A stretch of 23,360 nucleotides of DNA from JACJWR01 sp964556255. GTDB lineage: Bacteria > Actinomycetota > Actinomycetes > S36-B12 > UBA10799. Where the stretch lies: assembly GCA_964556255.1 (NCBI GenBank), contig CAZKVQ010000047.1:1-23360 (forward strand). The letters are read 5' to 3'. A model generated the notes under the pieces. The model saw only the letters and a list, made by a program, of their open reading frames with translations, ran no database searches and was not told where the DNA came from. Positions 14,127 to 21,000 of the stretch are shown piece by piece (position 1 is the stretch's first letter; each line of letters opens with the position of its first letter). Both the position numbers and the translations under genes were made by a program.

Positions 14127-14703
14127 CTGCTGCCGCCGCTTCGGAATCGGCCCGACCCGCCGGAGCCGCCGTGGCGCGCTTTCGTGCCGACGTACGCCCA
14201 GCCTCAGCGGGAGGGTTGAGCCACAGTACAGCCGCCACCGCAACGGCGACCACAGCCGGCCACCAACTCAGCAGCGCATAGGCGCGGAATCGCAGACCGG
14301 CCACGATCTCGACCCCATCCGCCGACCCGCTGGCCAGGGCGACCACATCGGTCTGCGTCAGCCGTGCACCGATCAACGCCACCACCATTCCGCCGACGAG
14401 ACCCCCGAGGCCGAGTCCGATAAGTGTGGCCGATGGCAGTTGGCGACCTCGAACGACCCAGACCGCCACCAGCACCACCGCCGCCAGGCACAGCAGACCG
14501 CCCAACAGCAGGTCGGCACCGAAGAACTCGTCCGGGTGCGGGACTTTGCGGGTTGCCTCACCGCCCGCCACCACATAGACCACACGGGGGGCCAGCAGAA
14601 TCCACAGCGGGGCGACAACCGCGGCGCAGACGAGCACCGAGAGCAGGAACCACCTCGCCCCGGTGGCCGCGGGCGACACCTGGGCATCGGGGGTGACACT
14701 CAC
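14110..14703 (-). CDS. DUF2567-like membrane protein
   Basis: A 197-residue protein with four hydrophobic helices near 18-38, 62-83, 93-113 and 143-162. The first two are separated by an extracytoplasmic loop (PRVVYVVAGGEATRKVPHPDEFFGAD region, about 39-64). The tail (165-197) is charged and alanine-rich. Loop and helix pattern, including APLWILLAPRVVYVV and the GGLVGGMVVALIGARL segment, resemble DUF2567 proteins of actinomycetes. I recall these from memory rather than a search, so the family name is tentative. Function is unknown. GTG at 14703 overlaps the dnaE stop by four bases (GTGA), indicating cotranscription with dnaE. Its stop lies inside the last 17 bases of the opposing ybaK-like gene. 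Confidence 0.75.
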   Translation of the reverse strand: MSVTPDAQVSPAATGARWFLLSVLVCAAVVAPLWILLAPRVVYVVAGGEATRKVPHPDEFFGADLLLGGLLCLAAVVLVAVWVVRGRQLPSATLIGLGLGGLVGGMVVALIGARLTQTDVVALASGSADGVEIVAGLRFRAYALLSWWPAVVAVAVAAVLWLNPPAEAGRTSARKRATAAPAGRADSEAAAAVTLDD

Positions 14704-17700
14704 GCGGCGCCCAGACAGCCGGGCCCGAGCAATGCTTTCAAGTCGCCATACAGGGCCGGCGACGGGGTCACGCGGAGCTTGTCCGGCAATCGCATGACGG
14801 TGGTGCGGGGACCGTTGAGCAACTGCAACTGGACCTCGGTCGTTCCGGGATGCGTGGCGAGGATCTCCTTGAGGCTCTCGATGGTGGCGGGCACGCATCG
14901 CCTCGACTCCATGCGCACGGCCACCGGCCCACTGGGCCCCTCGTCGAGGTCGGGGACCGTCACCTCCATGGCGATGAACTTGAGCTCGTCCTCATCGCGC
15001 TTGTCCAGCCGACCTTTGACCAGCAGCACTGAATCCTCCACACAGTGCGGACCCACGAGTTGGTAGGTCTGCGGAAAGACCATCACGTCGATGGACCCCG
15101 CCATGTCCTCCAACGACACGATCGCCCAGGTACTGCCCTGCTTGGTGACCTTGCGCTGCACCGATGTGACGAGGCCACCGACGGTCAGGATCGCGCCATC
15201 TGCCCGGTCCTCGGAGAACAGCGTCGCGATCGGGGCGTCGGCGTGGGCCGCGAGCACATGCTCCACACCGTTGAGCGGATGATCGGACACGTACAGCCCC
15301 AGCATCTCGCGCTCGAACGAGAGCAGGGTGCGCTTGTCCCACTCATCGTCGGGAACCTGCAATTGCGGACCCAGTGACTCGGTGTCGGCGGTGTCGCTGC
15401 CGCCGAACAGGTCGAACTGCCCAGCGGCCTGTGCCCGTTTGAGTTCCACTACCGACTCGACCGCATCGGCGTGCACGGCCACGATGCCTCGCCGGGTGTT
15501 GCCCAGCGTCCCGAAGGCGCCGGCCTTCGCCAGCGACTCGATCACGCGCTTGTTGCAGACGACGATATCGACCTTGTCGAGAAAATCGGCGAACGACGTG
15601 AACTCGCCCTGCGAGGTGCGTGCTTTGACGATGCCCTCGACCACGTTCAGCCCGACGTTGCGTACCGCCGAGAGCCCGAACCGGATGTCACTGCCCGTCG
15701 GGGTGAAGTTGGCGTCGGAGGAATTCACATCCGGAGGGAGGACCTTGATCCCCATCTTCCGGCACTCATTGAGGTAGATGGCCGACTTGTCCTTGTCGTC
15801 CTTCACGCTGGTGAGCAGCGCGGCCATGTACTCGGCCGGGAAGTTGGCCTTCAGGTAGGCCGTCCAGTAGGACACCAGGCCGTAGCCGGCGGTGTGGGCC
15901 TTGTTGAAGGCGTAATCGGAGAACGGCACCAGGATTTCCCAGAGCGTCTTGATGGCCTCTTCGCTGTAGCCGTTCTCGATCATCCCGTCGCGGAACGGCC
16001 CGTACTCCTTGTCGAGGATCTCCTTCTTCTTCTTGCCCATCGCTCGGCGCAGCAGGTCGGCGGCGCCGAGCGAGTAGCCCGCCAACTTCTGCGCGATCGC
16101 CATCACCTGTTCCTGATAGACGATCAGTCCGTAGGTATCGCCGAGGATCTCCGAGAGCGGTTCGGCCAGTTCCGGATGGATCGGCACCACCGGCTTGCGA
16201 CCGTTCTTCCGGTCGGCGTAGTCGTTGTGGGCGTTGGCGCCCATCGGTCCCGGCCGGTAGAGGGCCAGCACCGCGGAGATGTCCTCGAAGTTGTCCGGCT
16301 GCATGGAACGCAACAGGGCGCGCATCGGTCCGCCGTCGAGCTGGAAAACCCCGAGAGTGTCGCCGCGTGCCAGCAGTTCGTAGGCGGGACGATCGTCGAG
16401 TTCGAGGTCCTCCAAGGTCACCGTCTGACCCCGGTTCGCCGTGATGTTGAGCAGGCAATCGTCGATCACCGTCAGGTTGCGCAACCCGAGGAAGTCCATC
16501 TTCAGCAAGCCCAGGGACTCGCACGCCCCCATATCGAACTGGGTGATCACCGCGCCGTCCTGCTCCCGACGCCAGATCGGGATAACGTCCAACAACGGTT
16601 CCCGGCAGAGGATCACACCAGCGGCATGCACGCCGGGTTGCCGCTTCAGCCCTTCGAGTCCGCGAGCGGTATCGACAACCTTGGCGACATCCGGTTCGGT
16701 CTCGTACAGCGCTCGGAACTCGCCGGCCTCCTTGTAGCGGGAATGACCGGAATCGAAGATGCCCGCCAGCGGGATGTCCTTGCCCATCACAGCCGGTGGC
16801 ATCGCCTTGGTGATGCGGTCGGACAAGGCGTACGGGAGGCCCAGGGCTCGGGCGGAATCCTTGATCGCCGCCTTCGCCTTGATGGATCCGTAGGTGATGA
16901 TCTGCGCCACCCGGTCCTCGCCGTACTTCTCGGTGGCGTAGCGGATCATGTCGCCGCGTCGGCGCTCATCGAAGTCCATGTCGATATCCGGCATGGACAC
17001 GCGCTCGGGATTGAGGAACCTCTCGAAGAGCAGGCCGTGCTTGATCGGATCCAGTTCGGTGATGCCGAGGGCGTAGGCGATCAGGGCACCGGCCGCAGAC
17101 CCCCGGCCGGGCCCCACCCGGATCCCGTTGGCCTTGGCGTACCTCACCAGGTCGGCGGTGACGAGGAAGTAGCCCGGGAATCCCATCTGACAGACGACGC
17201 CGACTTCATAGGCGGCCTGCTTGCGGTGAGTCTCGGGTACGTCGTGGGGCGCGAACCGCTGTGCCAGTCCACGCTCGACCTCCTTCACCAGCCAGGACTC
17301 CTCCGACTCCCCCTCCGGGATCGGGAAGGCGGGCATGAGGTTCGCACCCTCGGCGAATTCCACGTTGCAGCGCTCAGCGATTGCCAGGGTGTTGTCGCAG
17401 GCCTCGGGAAGATCGCGCCAGACCTCGCGCATCTCCTCCCCGGACTTCAAGTAGAAGTCACGGCCGTCGAATCGGAAGCGCTTGGGGTCGTCCATCGTGG
17501 TGCGAGTCCCGATGCACAGCAGGACATCGTGCATGTCGGCATCGCCCGGGTACACGTAGTGCAGATCGTTGGTGGCCAGCAACGGTAAATCCAGCGAGCG
17601 GGCGATCTTCAACAGGTCCGCGCGGTAGTTGCCCTCCACGGGGAGTCCGTGGTCCATCAGCTCGATGTAGAAGTTCCCCTGCCCCATGATGTCGCGATAG

Positions 17701-18248
17701 TCGGCGGCCGCCGCCAGCGCCTTGTCGTACTGCCCGGCCTGCAGCCACCGGTTGACCTCACCCGAGGGGCACCCAGAGGTCGCGATCAATCCCTTGCCGT
17801 AGCGCTCCAGTAGCTCCCGGTCGAACCTCGGCTTGCGGTACTGGCCCTCCAGCGATGCCAACGACGACAGCCGGAAAAGGTTGTGCATACCCTCGGTGGT
17901 CTCGGCTAGCAGGGTCATGTGGGTGTAGGCCTGCTTCCCGCGACCCGCGAGGGCCTCGCCGTCCTCGCCCACCCGCTCGTCGTGGCCTCCACCGAAGTCG
18001 AACGGGGCCCGTTCGAAACGTCCCTGCGGCGCGAAGTAGCCCTCCAACCCGATGATTGGCTTGACCCCGGCATCCTTGCCGCGCTTGTAGAAGTCGTAGG
18101 CGCCGTAGAGATTGCCGTGATCGGTCATGGCGACCGCAGGCATTCCCATGCGGGCGGCCTCGGAGAACAGGTCGGTCAGGCGGGCCGCGCCGTCGAGCAT
18201 GGAGTACTCGGTGTGCACATGCAGATGCACGAACTCACCCGACGACAT
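14700..18248 (-). CDS. dnaE: DNA polymerase III alpha subunit (DnaE1 type)
   Basis: Replicative polymerase catalytic subunit, 1182 residues. The N-terminal PHP domain keeps all nine metal ligands expected of an active site: His10, His12, Asp19, His44, Glu69, His110, Cys160, Asp228 and His230. The palm follows, with GPGRGSAAGALIAYALGIT near 379-397 and catalytic Asp421/Asp423 in PDIDMDFDERR; a third aspartate is in GLLKMDFLGL. Further on are the fingers motif LRRAMGKKK, a tandem HhH region, the clamp-binding QFDLF at 944-948, and an OB fold around KQGSTWAIVSLEDMAGSIDV. The ATG at 18248 has an AAGGTGG ribosome site and gives the DnaE1 N-terminus. Length and motifs fit the essential DnaE1, not the mutagenic DnaE2. 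A DUF2567 gene overlaps its end. Confidence 0.98.
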   Translation of the reverse strand: MSSGEFVHLHVHTEYSMLDGAARLTDLFSEAARMGMPAVAMTDHGNLYGAYDFYKRGKDAGVKPIIGLEGYFAPQGRFERAPFDFGGGHDERVGEDGEALAGRGKQAYTHMTLLAETTEGMHNLFRLSSLASLEGQYRKPRFDRELLERYGKGLIATSGCPSGEVNRWLQAGQYDKALAAAADYRDIMGQGNFYIELMDHGLPVEGNYRADLLKIARSLDLPLLATNDLHYVYPGDADMHDVLLCIGTRTTMDDPKRFRFDGRDFYLKSGEEMREVWRDLPEACDNTLAIAERCNVEFAEGANLMPAFPIPEGESEESWLVKEVERGLAQRFAPHDVPETHRKQAAYEVGVVCQMGFPGYFLVTADLVRYAKANGIRVGPGRGSAAGALIAYALGITELDPIKHGLLFERFLNPERVSMPDIDMDFDERRRGDMIRYATEKYGEDRVAQIITYGSIKAKAAIKDSARALGLPYALSDRITKAMPPAVMGKDIPLAGIFDSGHSRYKEAGEFRALYETEPDVAKVVDTARGLEGLKRQPGVHAAGVILCREPLLDVIPIWRREQDGAVITQFDMGACESLGLLKMDFLGLRNLTVIDDCLLNITANRGQTVTLEDLELDDRPAYELLARGDTLGVFQLDGGPMRALLRSMQPDNFEDISAVLALYRPGPMGANAHNDYADRKNGRKPVVPIHPELAEPLSEILGDTYGLIVYQEQVMAIAQKLAGYSLGAADLLRRAMGKKKKEILDKEYGPFRDGMIENGYSEEAIKTLWEILVPFSDYAFNKAHTAGYGLVSYWTAYLKANFPAEYMAALLTSVKDDKDKSAIYLNECRKMGIKVLPPDVNSSDANFTPTGSDIRFGLSAVRNVGLNVVEGIVKARTSQGEFTSFADFLDKVDIVVCNKRVIESLAKAGAFGTLGNTRRGIVAVHADAVESVVELKRAQAAGQFDLFGGSDTADTESLGPQLQVPDDEWDKRTLLSFEREMLGLYVSDHPLNGVEHVLAAHADAPIATLFSEDRADGAILTVGGLVTSVQRKVTKQGSTWAIVSLEDMAGSIDVMVFPQTYQLVGPHCVEDSVLLVKGRLDKRDEDELKFIAMEVTVPDLDEGPSGPVAVRMESRRCVPATIESLKEILATHPGTTEVQLQLLNGPRTTVMRLPDKLRVTPSPALYGDLKALLGPGCLGAA

Positions 18249-18279
18249 GTATCCACCTTCCTCGACCGCGCTGAAGGCG

Positions 18280-18285
18280 AGGATA
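18280..18285 (-). promoter_or_regulatory. Candidate dnaE -10 box
   Basis: TATCCT on the minus strand, within GGAGGTATCCTCGCC, would start a transcript near 18273 with a leader of about 25 bases containing the dnaE ribosome site. The same hexamer occurs in front of the DksA-like gene and ileS. No clear -35. Confidence 0.45.
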
Positions 18286-18313
18286 CCTCCGGGCCCCGAC
18301 GTCGGAGCGCAGC

Positions 18314-18355
18314 GAAACCCCCGGTCGGGCCGCAAGCGGCCCGACCGGGGGTTTC
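18314..18355 (-). terminator. Strong hairpin terminator downstream of DUF4190 gene
   Basis: A perfect 20-base inverted repeat (18314-18333 with 18336-18355) around a two-base centre, very GC-rich in the stem and ending in TTTC when read on the minus strand. It begins 24 bases after the DUF4190 stop and lies just upstream of the dnaE promoter region. It should end the DUF4190 transcript and insulate dnaE. The T-run is short, as is common in GC-rich genomes. Confidence 0.85.
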
Positions 18356-18379
18356 GAGGTCAGTGCGAAGGGGGCGGAA

Positions 18380-18727
18380 CTAGTTGTTGTAGTACCAGGT
18401 CCAGTTGCCGTTCGCGATCGCCAGGATCCAGACGACCACACCGACGACCAGGGTGATGATGCCCAGCACCAGACCAGCGGTGGCCATGCCTCCGTTGGAC
18501 GCCAGTCCCTGCGCGGCCTTCTTGCGGCCGATGACGCCGAAGACGATCGCCAGGATCGGGACGATGACTGACTGGCAGCACAGGATGCCGGCAAGACCCA
18601 GTACCAGGGCGGCGATGCCCATACCGTTCTGCTGGCCGGCGGCCGCGCCACCTGCTGCGGCGGGCGGGGGCGGTCCACCCGCGGGGGGCGGGGGCGGAGG
18701 AGGCGGTGGGGCTGCGTTCTCGGACAT
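18380..18727 (-). CDS. DUF4190 membrane protein with proline-rich N-terminus
   Basis: A 115-residue protein. Residues 1-34 are low-complexity, with nine consecutive prolines near 7-15 followed by Pro/Gly/Ala repeats. Two hydrophobic segments follow, about 36-66 and 82-105, separated by a short basic loop, IGRKKAAQGLASNGGM, then NWTWYYNN at the end. The pattern MGIAALVLGLAGILCC then MATAGLVLGIITLV is the duplicated element of DUF4190. Function is unknown; the proline-rich arm probably lies in the cytoplasm and could bind proteins. The ATG at 18727 is preceded by AGAGGAAACC, a good ribosome site. It is a single-gene unit bounded by a strong terminator downstream and a 137-base gap upstream. Confidence 0.88.
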   Translation of the reverse strand: MSENAAPPPPPPPPPAGGPPPPAAAGGAAAGQQNGMGIAALVLGLAGILCCQSVIVPILAIVFGVIGRKKAAQGLASNGGMATAGLVLGIITLVVGVVVWILAIANGNWTWYYNN

Positions 18728-18778
18728 GGTTTCCTCTTCTCAGGCTGCTGGACCCCCGGGTAGCGGGGTTCAGAAGGC

Positions 18779-18784
18779 AGATTA
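18779..18784 (-). promoter_or_regulatory. Possible DUF4190 -10 box
   Basis: TAATCT on the minus strand fits TANNNT and would give a leader of about 45 bases that includes the AGAGGAAA ribosome site. It lies in the 137-base gap after the pseudouridine synthase gene. The rest of that gap (18785-18864) shows only weak short hairpins, such as CGGAC-AAA-GTCCG, and no gene. Confidence 0.3.
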
Positions 18785-18864
18785 GAGCCTTCAGTGCCCA
18801 CTTTGGGTCCATTTCGGACAAAGTCCGTCACGATCTCGGCCGTGATTGACGGCGATACCGACGC

Positions 18865-19782
18865 TCAGGCGCGGATCGCGGCGAGGGCGGAGGCGAGGTC
18901 CTCGGGGTAATCGGAGTCGTATGACACCCGCTCGCCGGTGCCTGGATGGGTGAACTCCAGTTGACGAGCGTGCAACCACTGTCGGGTGAGTCCCAGCCGC
19001 GCGGCCAGCACTGGGTCGGCACCGTAGGTCAGGTCGCCACAGCATGGATGCCGCAGTGCGGAGAAGTGCACCCTAATCTGATGTGTGCGCCCGGTCTCGA
19101 GGTGGATCTCGACCAGCGACGCGTGCGGGAACGCCTCGAGCACGTCGTAGTGGGTGACGCTGGGGCGCCCGTCGCTGACGACGGCGAACTTGTAGTCGGC
19201 GCCGGGATGCCTGCCGATCGGGGCGTCGATGGTGCCGCTGCTGGGATCCGGATGACCCTGGACCAGGGCGTGGTAGACCTTGTCGACGCTGCGGTCGCGG
19301 AACTGCTCCTTCAAGTCTCGGTATGCGCGGTCCGACGCGGCGACCACCATCAGGCCACTTGTGCCGACATCGAGGCGATGGACTATCCCCTGCCGCTCGG
19401 CGGGTCCGCTGCGCGCCAGGGCGAAACCGGCCGCCGCCAGCCCCCCGGTGACGGTGGGCCCGGTCCACCCTGGGCTCGGGTGGGCAGCGACCCCCACCGG
19501 CTTATCCAGCACGATCACATCCGAGTCCTGGTGGATGACTCCTAGGCCGGGCACCGGTATCGGAGCGACCGGTTCGACTGGGTCCGGTAGTTCCACCCTC
19601 AGCAACGCACCGGGCAGCGGCCTGTCCGAGCGGCCCGCCGGGCTGCCGTCAACGGCGACCCTTCCCTGATCGATCAATGCCGCTGCAGCGGAGCGGGACA
19701 GGCCGAGCAGCCGGGAGAGAGTCACATCGAGGCGTTCACCGGCCAGCCCCTCCGGCATCGGCAGGTAGCGGTCGTCGGTCAC
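18865..19782 (-). CDS. RluA/RluD-family 23S rRNA pseudouridine synthase
   Basis: Converts specific uridines of 23S rRNA to pseudouridine. The 305 residues start with an S4 RNA-binding domain (about 14-60: ERLDVTLSRLLGLSRSAAAALIDQGRVAVDG). The RluA catalytic domain follows, with VIVLDKPVGVAAHPS near 89-103, the catalytic Asp138 in HRLDVGTSGLMVVA, VDKVYHALVQG, the LETGRTHQIRVH stretch near 228-239, and LTYGADP. Length and domain order are those of RluD and its actinobacterial counterparts; which uridines are modified cannot be told from sequence. The GTG start at 19782 overlaps the lspA stop by four bases (GTGA), a pairing common in actinomycetes, so the two are translated from one message. Confidence 0.95.
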   Translation of the reverse strand: MTDDRYLPMPEGLAGERLDVTLSRLLGLSRSAAAALIDQGRVAVDGSPAGRSDRPLPGALLRVELPDPVEPVAPIPVPGLGVIHQDSDVIVLDKPVGVAAHPSPGWTGPTVTGGLAAAGFALARSGPAERQGIVHRLDVGTSGLMVVAASDRAYRDLKEQFRDRSVDKVYHALVQGHPDPSSGTIDAPIGRHPGADYKFAVVSDGRPSVTHYDVLEAFPHASLVEIHLETGRTHQIRVHFSALRHPCCGDLTYGADPVLAARLGLTRQWLHARQLEFTHPGTGERVSYDSDYPEDLASALAAIRA

Positions 19783-20354
19783 GACGCGGCGGGGACGGCG
19801 GGCTTCTTAGCTGAACTGCCGTCGAAGTCGACTCCCCTGAACGCCAGCACCACCATCAGAATGGCCGAGCACACCACGGCCATGTCCGCAACGTTGAACA
19901 CCGGCCAGTGGGGGATCTGGATGAAATCCACCACCTGCCCCCGCAGTCCGCCGGGCGTTCGGAACACCCGGTCGGACAGGTTGCCCAAAGCGCCCCCGAC
20001 CATGCCACCCATGGCGACTGCCCACCAGACCGAGCCGAGCCCTCGGGCCCTGACGAGCAGCACGACCACGATGCCGATCGCCAGCAGACTGACGATGATC
20101 GTGGAGGAGCCACCGAGAGAGAACGCGGCCCCGGGATTGCGTACGAAGTTCAATTGCAGCCAGGTACCCAGCAGTTCGATCGGCGGGCGCCCCTCGAGCT
20201 TCGACACGGCCCAGGCCTTGCTCAGCTGGTCGATGACGAGCACGATCAGCGCGGTCACCAGGACTATCCAAGTGGTGTGGCGCCGCGGCGGCGCGGACAC
20301 GGCGTCGCCGTCAGCCCCCCGCGCGGCCTGAGCCGCCTGCTCATCGGCGCTCAT
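19779..20354 (-). CDS. lspA: Prolipoprotein signal peptidase (signal peptidase II)
   Basis: Membrane aspartic protease that removes signal peptides from diacylglyceryl-modified prolipoproteins. The 191-residue protein has four helices (about 28-46, 83-102, 106-124, 154-173). Family motifs are present: Asp42 in VLVIDQLSKAWA, LNFVRNPGAAFSL near 68-80, the catalytic Asp128 in GGALGNLSDRVFR and catalytic Asp157 in FNVADMAVV. A charged, alanine-rich N-terminal extension of about 25 residues precedes the first helix, and a short hydrophilic tail follows the last. ATG at 20354 is nine bases past the DksA-like stop; no distinct ribosome site is visible there. Cotranscribed with the pseudouridine synthase. 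Confidence 0.96.
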   Translation of the reverse strand: MSADEQAAQAARGADGDAVSAPPRRHTTWIVLVTALIVLVIDQLSKAWAVSKLEGRPPIELLGTWLQLNFVRNPGAAFSLGGSSTIIVSLLAIGIVVVLLVRARGLGSVWWAVAMGGMVGGALGNLSDRVFRTPGGLRGQVVDFIQIPHWPVFNVADMAVVCSAILMVVLAFRGVDFDGSSAKKPAVPAAS

Positions 20355-20363
20355 GTGGTTCGG

Positions 20364-20744
20364 TCAGCCGCCGTCAGCGACCTTGCAGGACATGCATTGG
20401 GTGGCGCGAGGGAACGCCTCGAGCCGAAGCTTCCCAATCGGCTGTCCGCAGGTCTCACAGATCCCGTAGGTGCCGTCGTCCACCTTGGCCACCGCGTGTT
20501 CCACCTGCCGCAGCGACTCCCGCACCTGCTCGGCGACGAACAGTTCCTGCTCCCGCTCGAAGGTCTTGGAGCCCTGATCGGCAACATCGTCGCCGCTGCC
20601 GTCCCCGGAATCCCCGATCAATTCGGCGATGTCATCGGCGGAGTCCGACAGGTCGGCCTGCAGCCGCCTTGCTTCGGCCACCAGCTGCTCGCGCACCACC
20701 TTGAGCTCGGCCGCCGAGAAGGTTTCCGCTGTCGCCTTTGCCAT
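20364..20744 (-). CDS. TraR/DksA-type zinc-finger protein
   Basis: A 126-residue protein of the DksA/TraR family, possibly acting on RNA polymerase through its secondary channel. An N-terminal helical region (about 9-45), an acidic linker (SGDGSGDDVADQG, about 46-58) and a second helix (about 60-88) are followed by the zinc finger CETC-X17-CMSC, with cysteines 96, 99, 117 and 120. The acidic stretch between the two helices could supply the coiled-coil-tip aspartates important in DksA, though I cannot assign them. The ATG at 20744 is chosen because GAGAGG lies about eight bases upstream; the in-frame GTG five codons earlier overlaps that site. Whether it acts with ppGpp is unknown. It leads the lspA operon. 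Confidence 0.93.
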   Translation of the reverse strand: MAKATAETFSAAELKVVREQLVAEARRLQADLSDSADDIAELIGDSGDGSGDDVADQGSKTFEREQELFVAEQVRESLRQVEHAVAKVDDGTYGICETCGQPIGKLRLEAFPRATQCMSCKVADGG

Positions 20745-20838
20745 ACGTGGGCCTCTCACTCGTTTCTGAGCGCGCCCGGGCGCGCTCGATCAGCTGGCGC
20801 ATCGAACTGCGCACGCGAATACCGATGGTCTGCGGAGA

Positions 20839-20844
20839 AGGATA
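20839..20844 (-). promoter_or_regulatory. Candidate -10 box for DksA-lspA operon
   Basis: TATCCT on the minus strand within TTAGGTATCCTTCTCC. It predicts a leader of roughly 90 bases before the ATG at 20744. It matches exactly the hexamers proposed for dnaE and ileS. No clear -35. Confidence 0.4.
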
Positions 20845-20901
20845 CCTAACCACTTCGACTCCACAGCGCATGGGGAACGCAGCGTGGCGTGTGCCGTTGG
20901 A

Positions 20902-20907
20902 TATCCT
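20902..20907 (+). promoter_or_regulatory. Candidate ileS -10 box
   Basis: TATCCT on the plus strand (context TTGGATATCCTGATGG) would start transcription near 20913-20914, leaving a leader of about 87 bases that opens directly with the hairpin at 20912-20944. No clear -35. The divergent gap (20745-21000, 256 bases) holds no gene that I can see. Confidence 0.45.
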
Positions 20908-20911
20908 GATG

Positions 20912-20975
20912 GCCCGGTCGTGACCCGCCTCTGGACGACCGGGCTCGCTGCGGAGCGGGAGCGTTCTCCCTCCGC
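20912..20975 (+). promoter_or_regulatory. Two consecutive hairpins in the ileS leader
   Basis: Hairpin one is a perfect 10-bp stem, 20912-20921 with 20935-20944, around a 13-base loop. Hairpin two is 20950-20954 and 20957-20961 paired with 20966-20970 and 20971-20975, with a two-base bulge and the loop CGTT. The AAGGA ribosome site (20989-20993) follows 13 bases later. No T-box consensus (TGGNACCGCG-like) is present in the gap. A regulatory role is inferred from structure and position only. Confidence 0.4.
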
Positions 20976-21000
20976 CTTCGCCGAACCGAAGGACGTTGTC

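Noticed and set aside
15471..17588. A 705-codon open frame on the plus strand
   Set aside because: It lies entirely antisense to dnaE, has no recognisable domain, and is the usual mirror frame of a GC-rich gene with GC-ending codons.
18235..18831. A 198-codon minus-strand frame across the DUF4190 gene and terminator
   Set aside because: Runs through the hairpin terminator and overlaps a frame with clear DUF4190 segments and a good ribosome site; composition is low-complexity.
18785..18864. Terminator after the pseudouridine synthase gene
   Set aside because: Only a 5-bp stem (CGGAC-AAA-GTCCG) and a weak TCACG/CGTGA pairing are seen, without a T-run; too weak to call.
20745..21000. T-box riboswitch upstream of ileS
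   Set aside because: Expected from other actinobacteria, but I could not find the conserved T-box sequence or a specifier-loop arrangement by eye; only two simple hairpins are visible.
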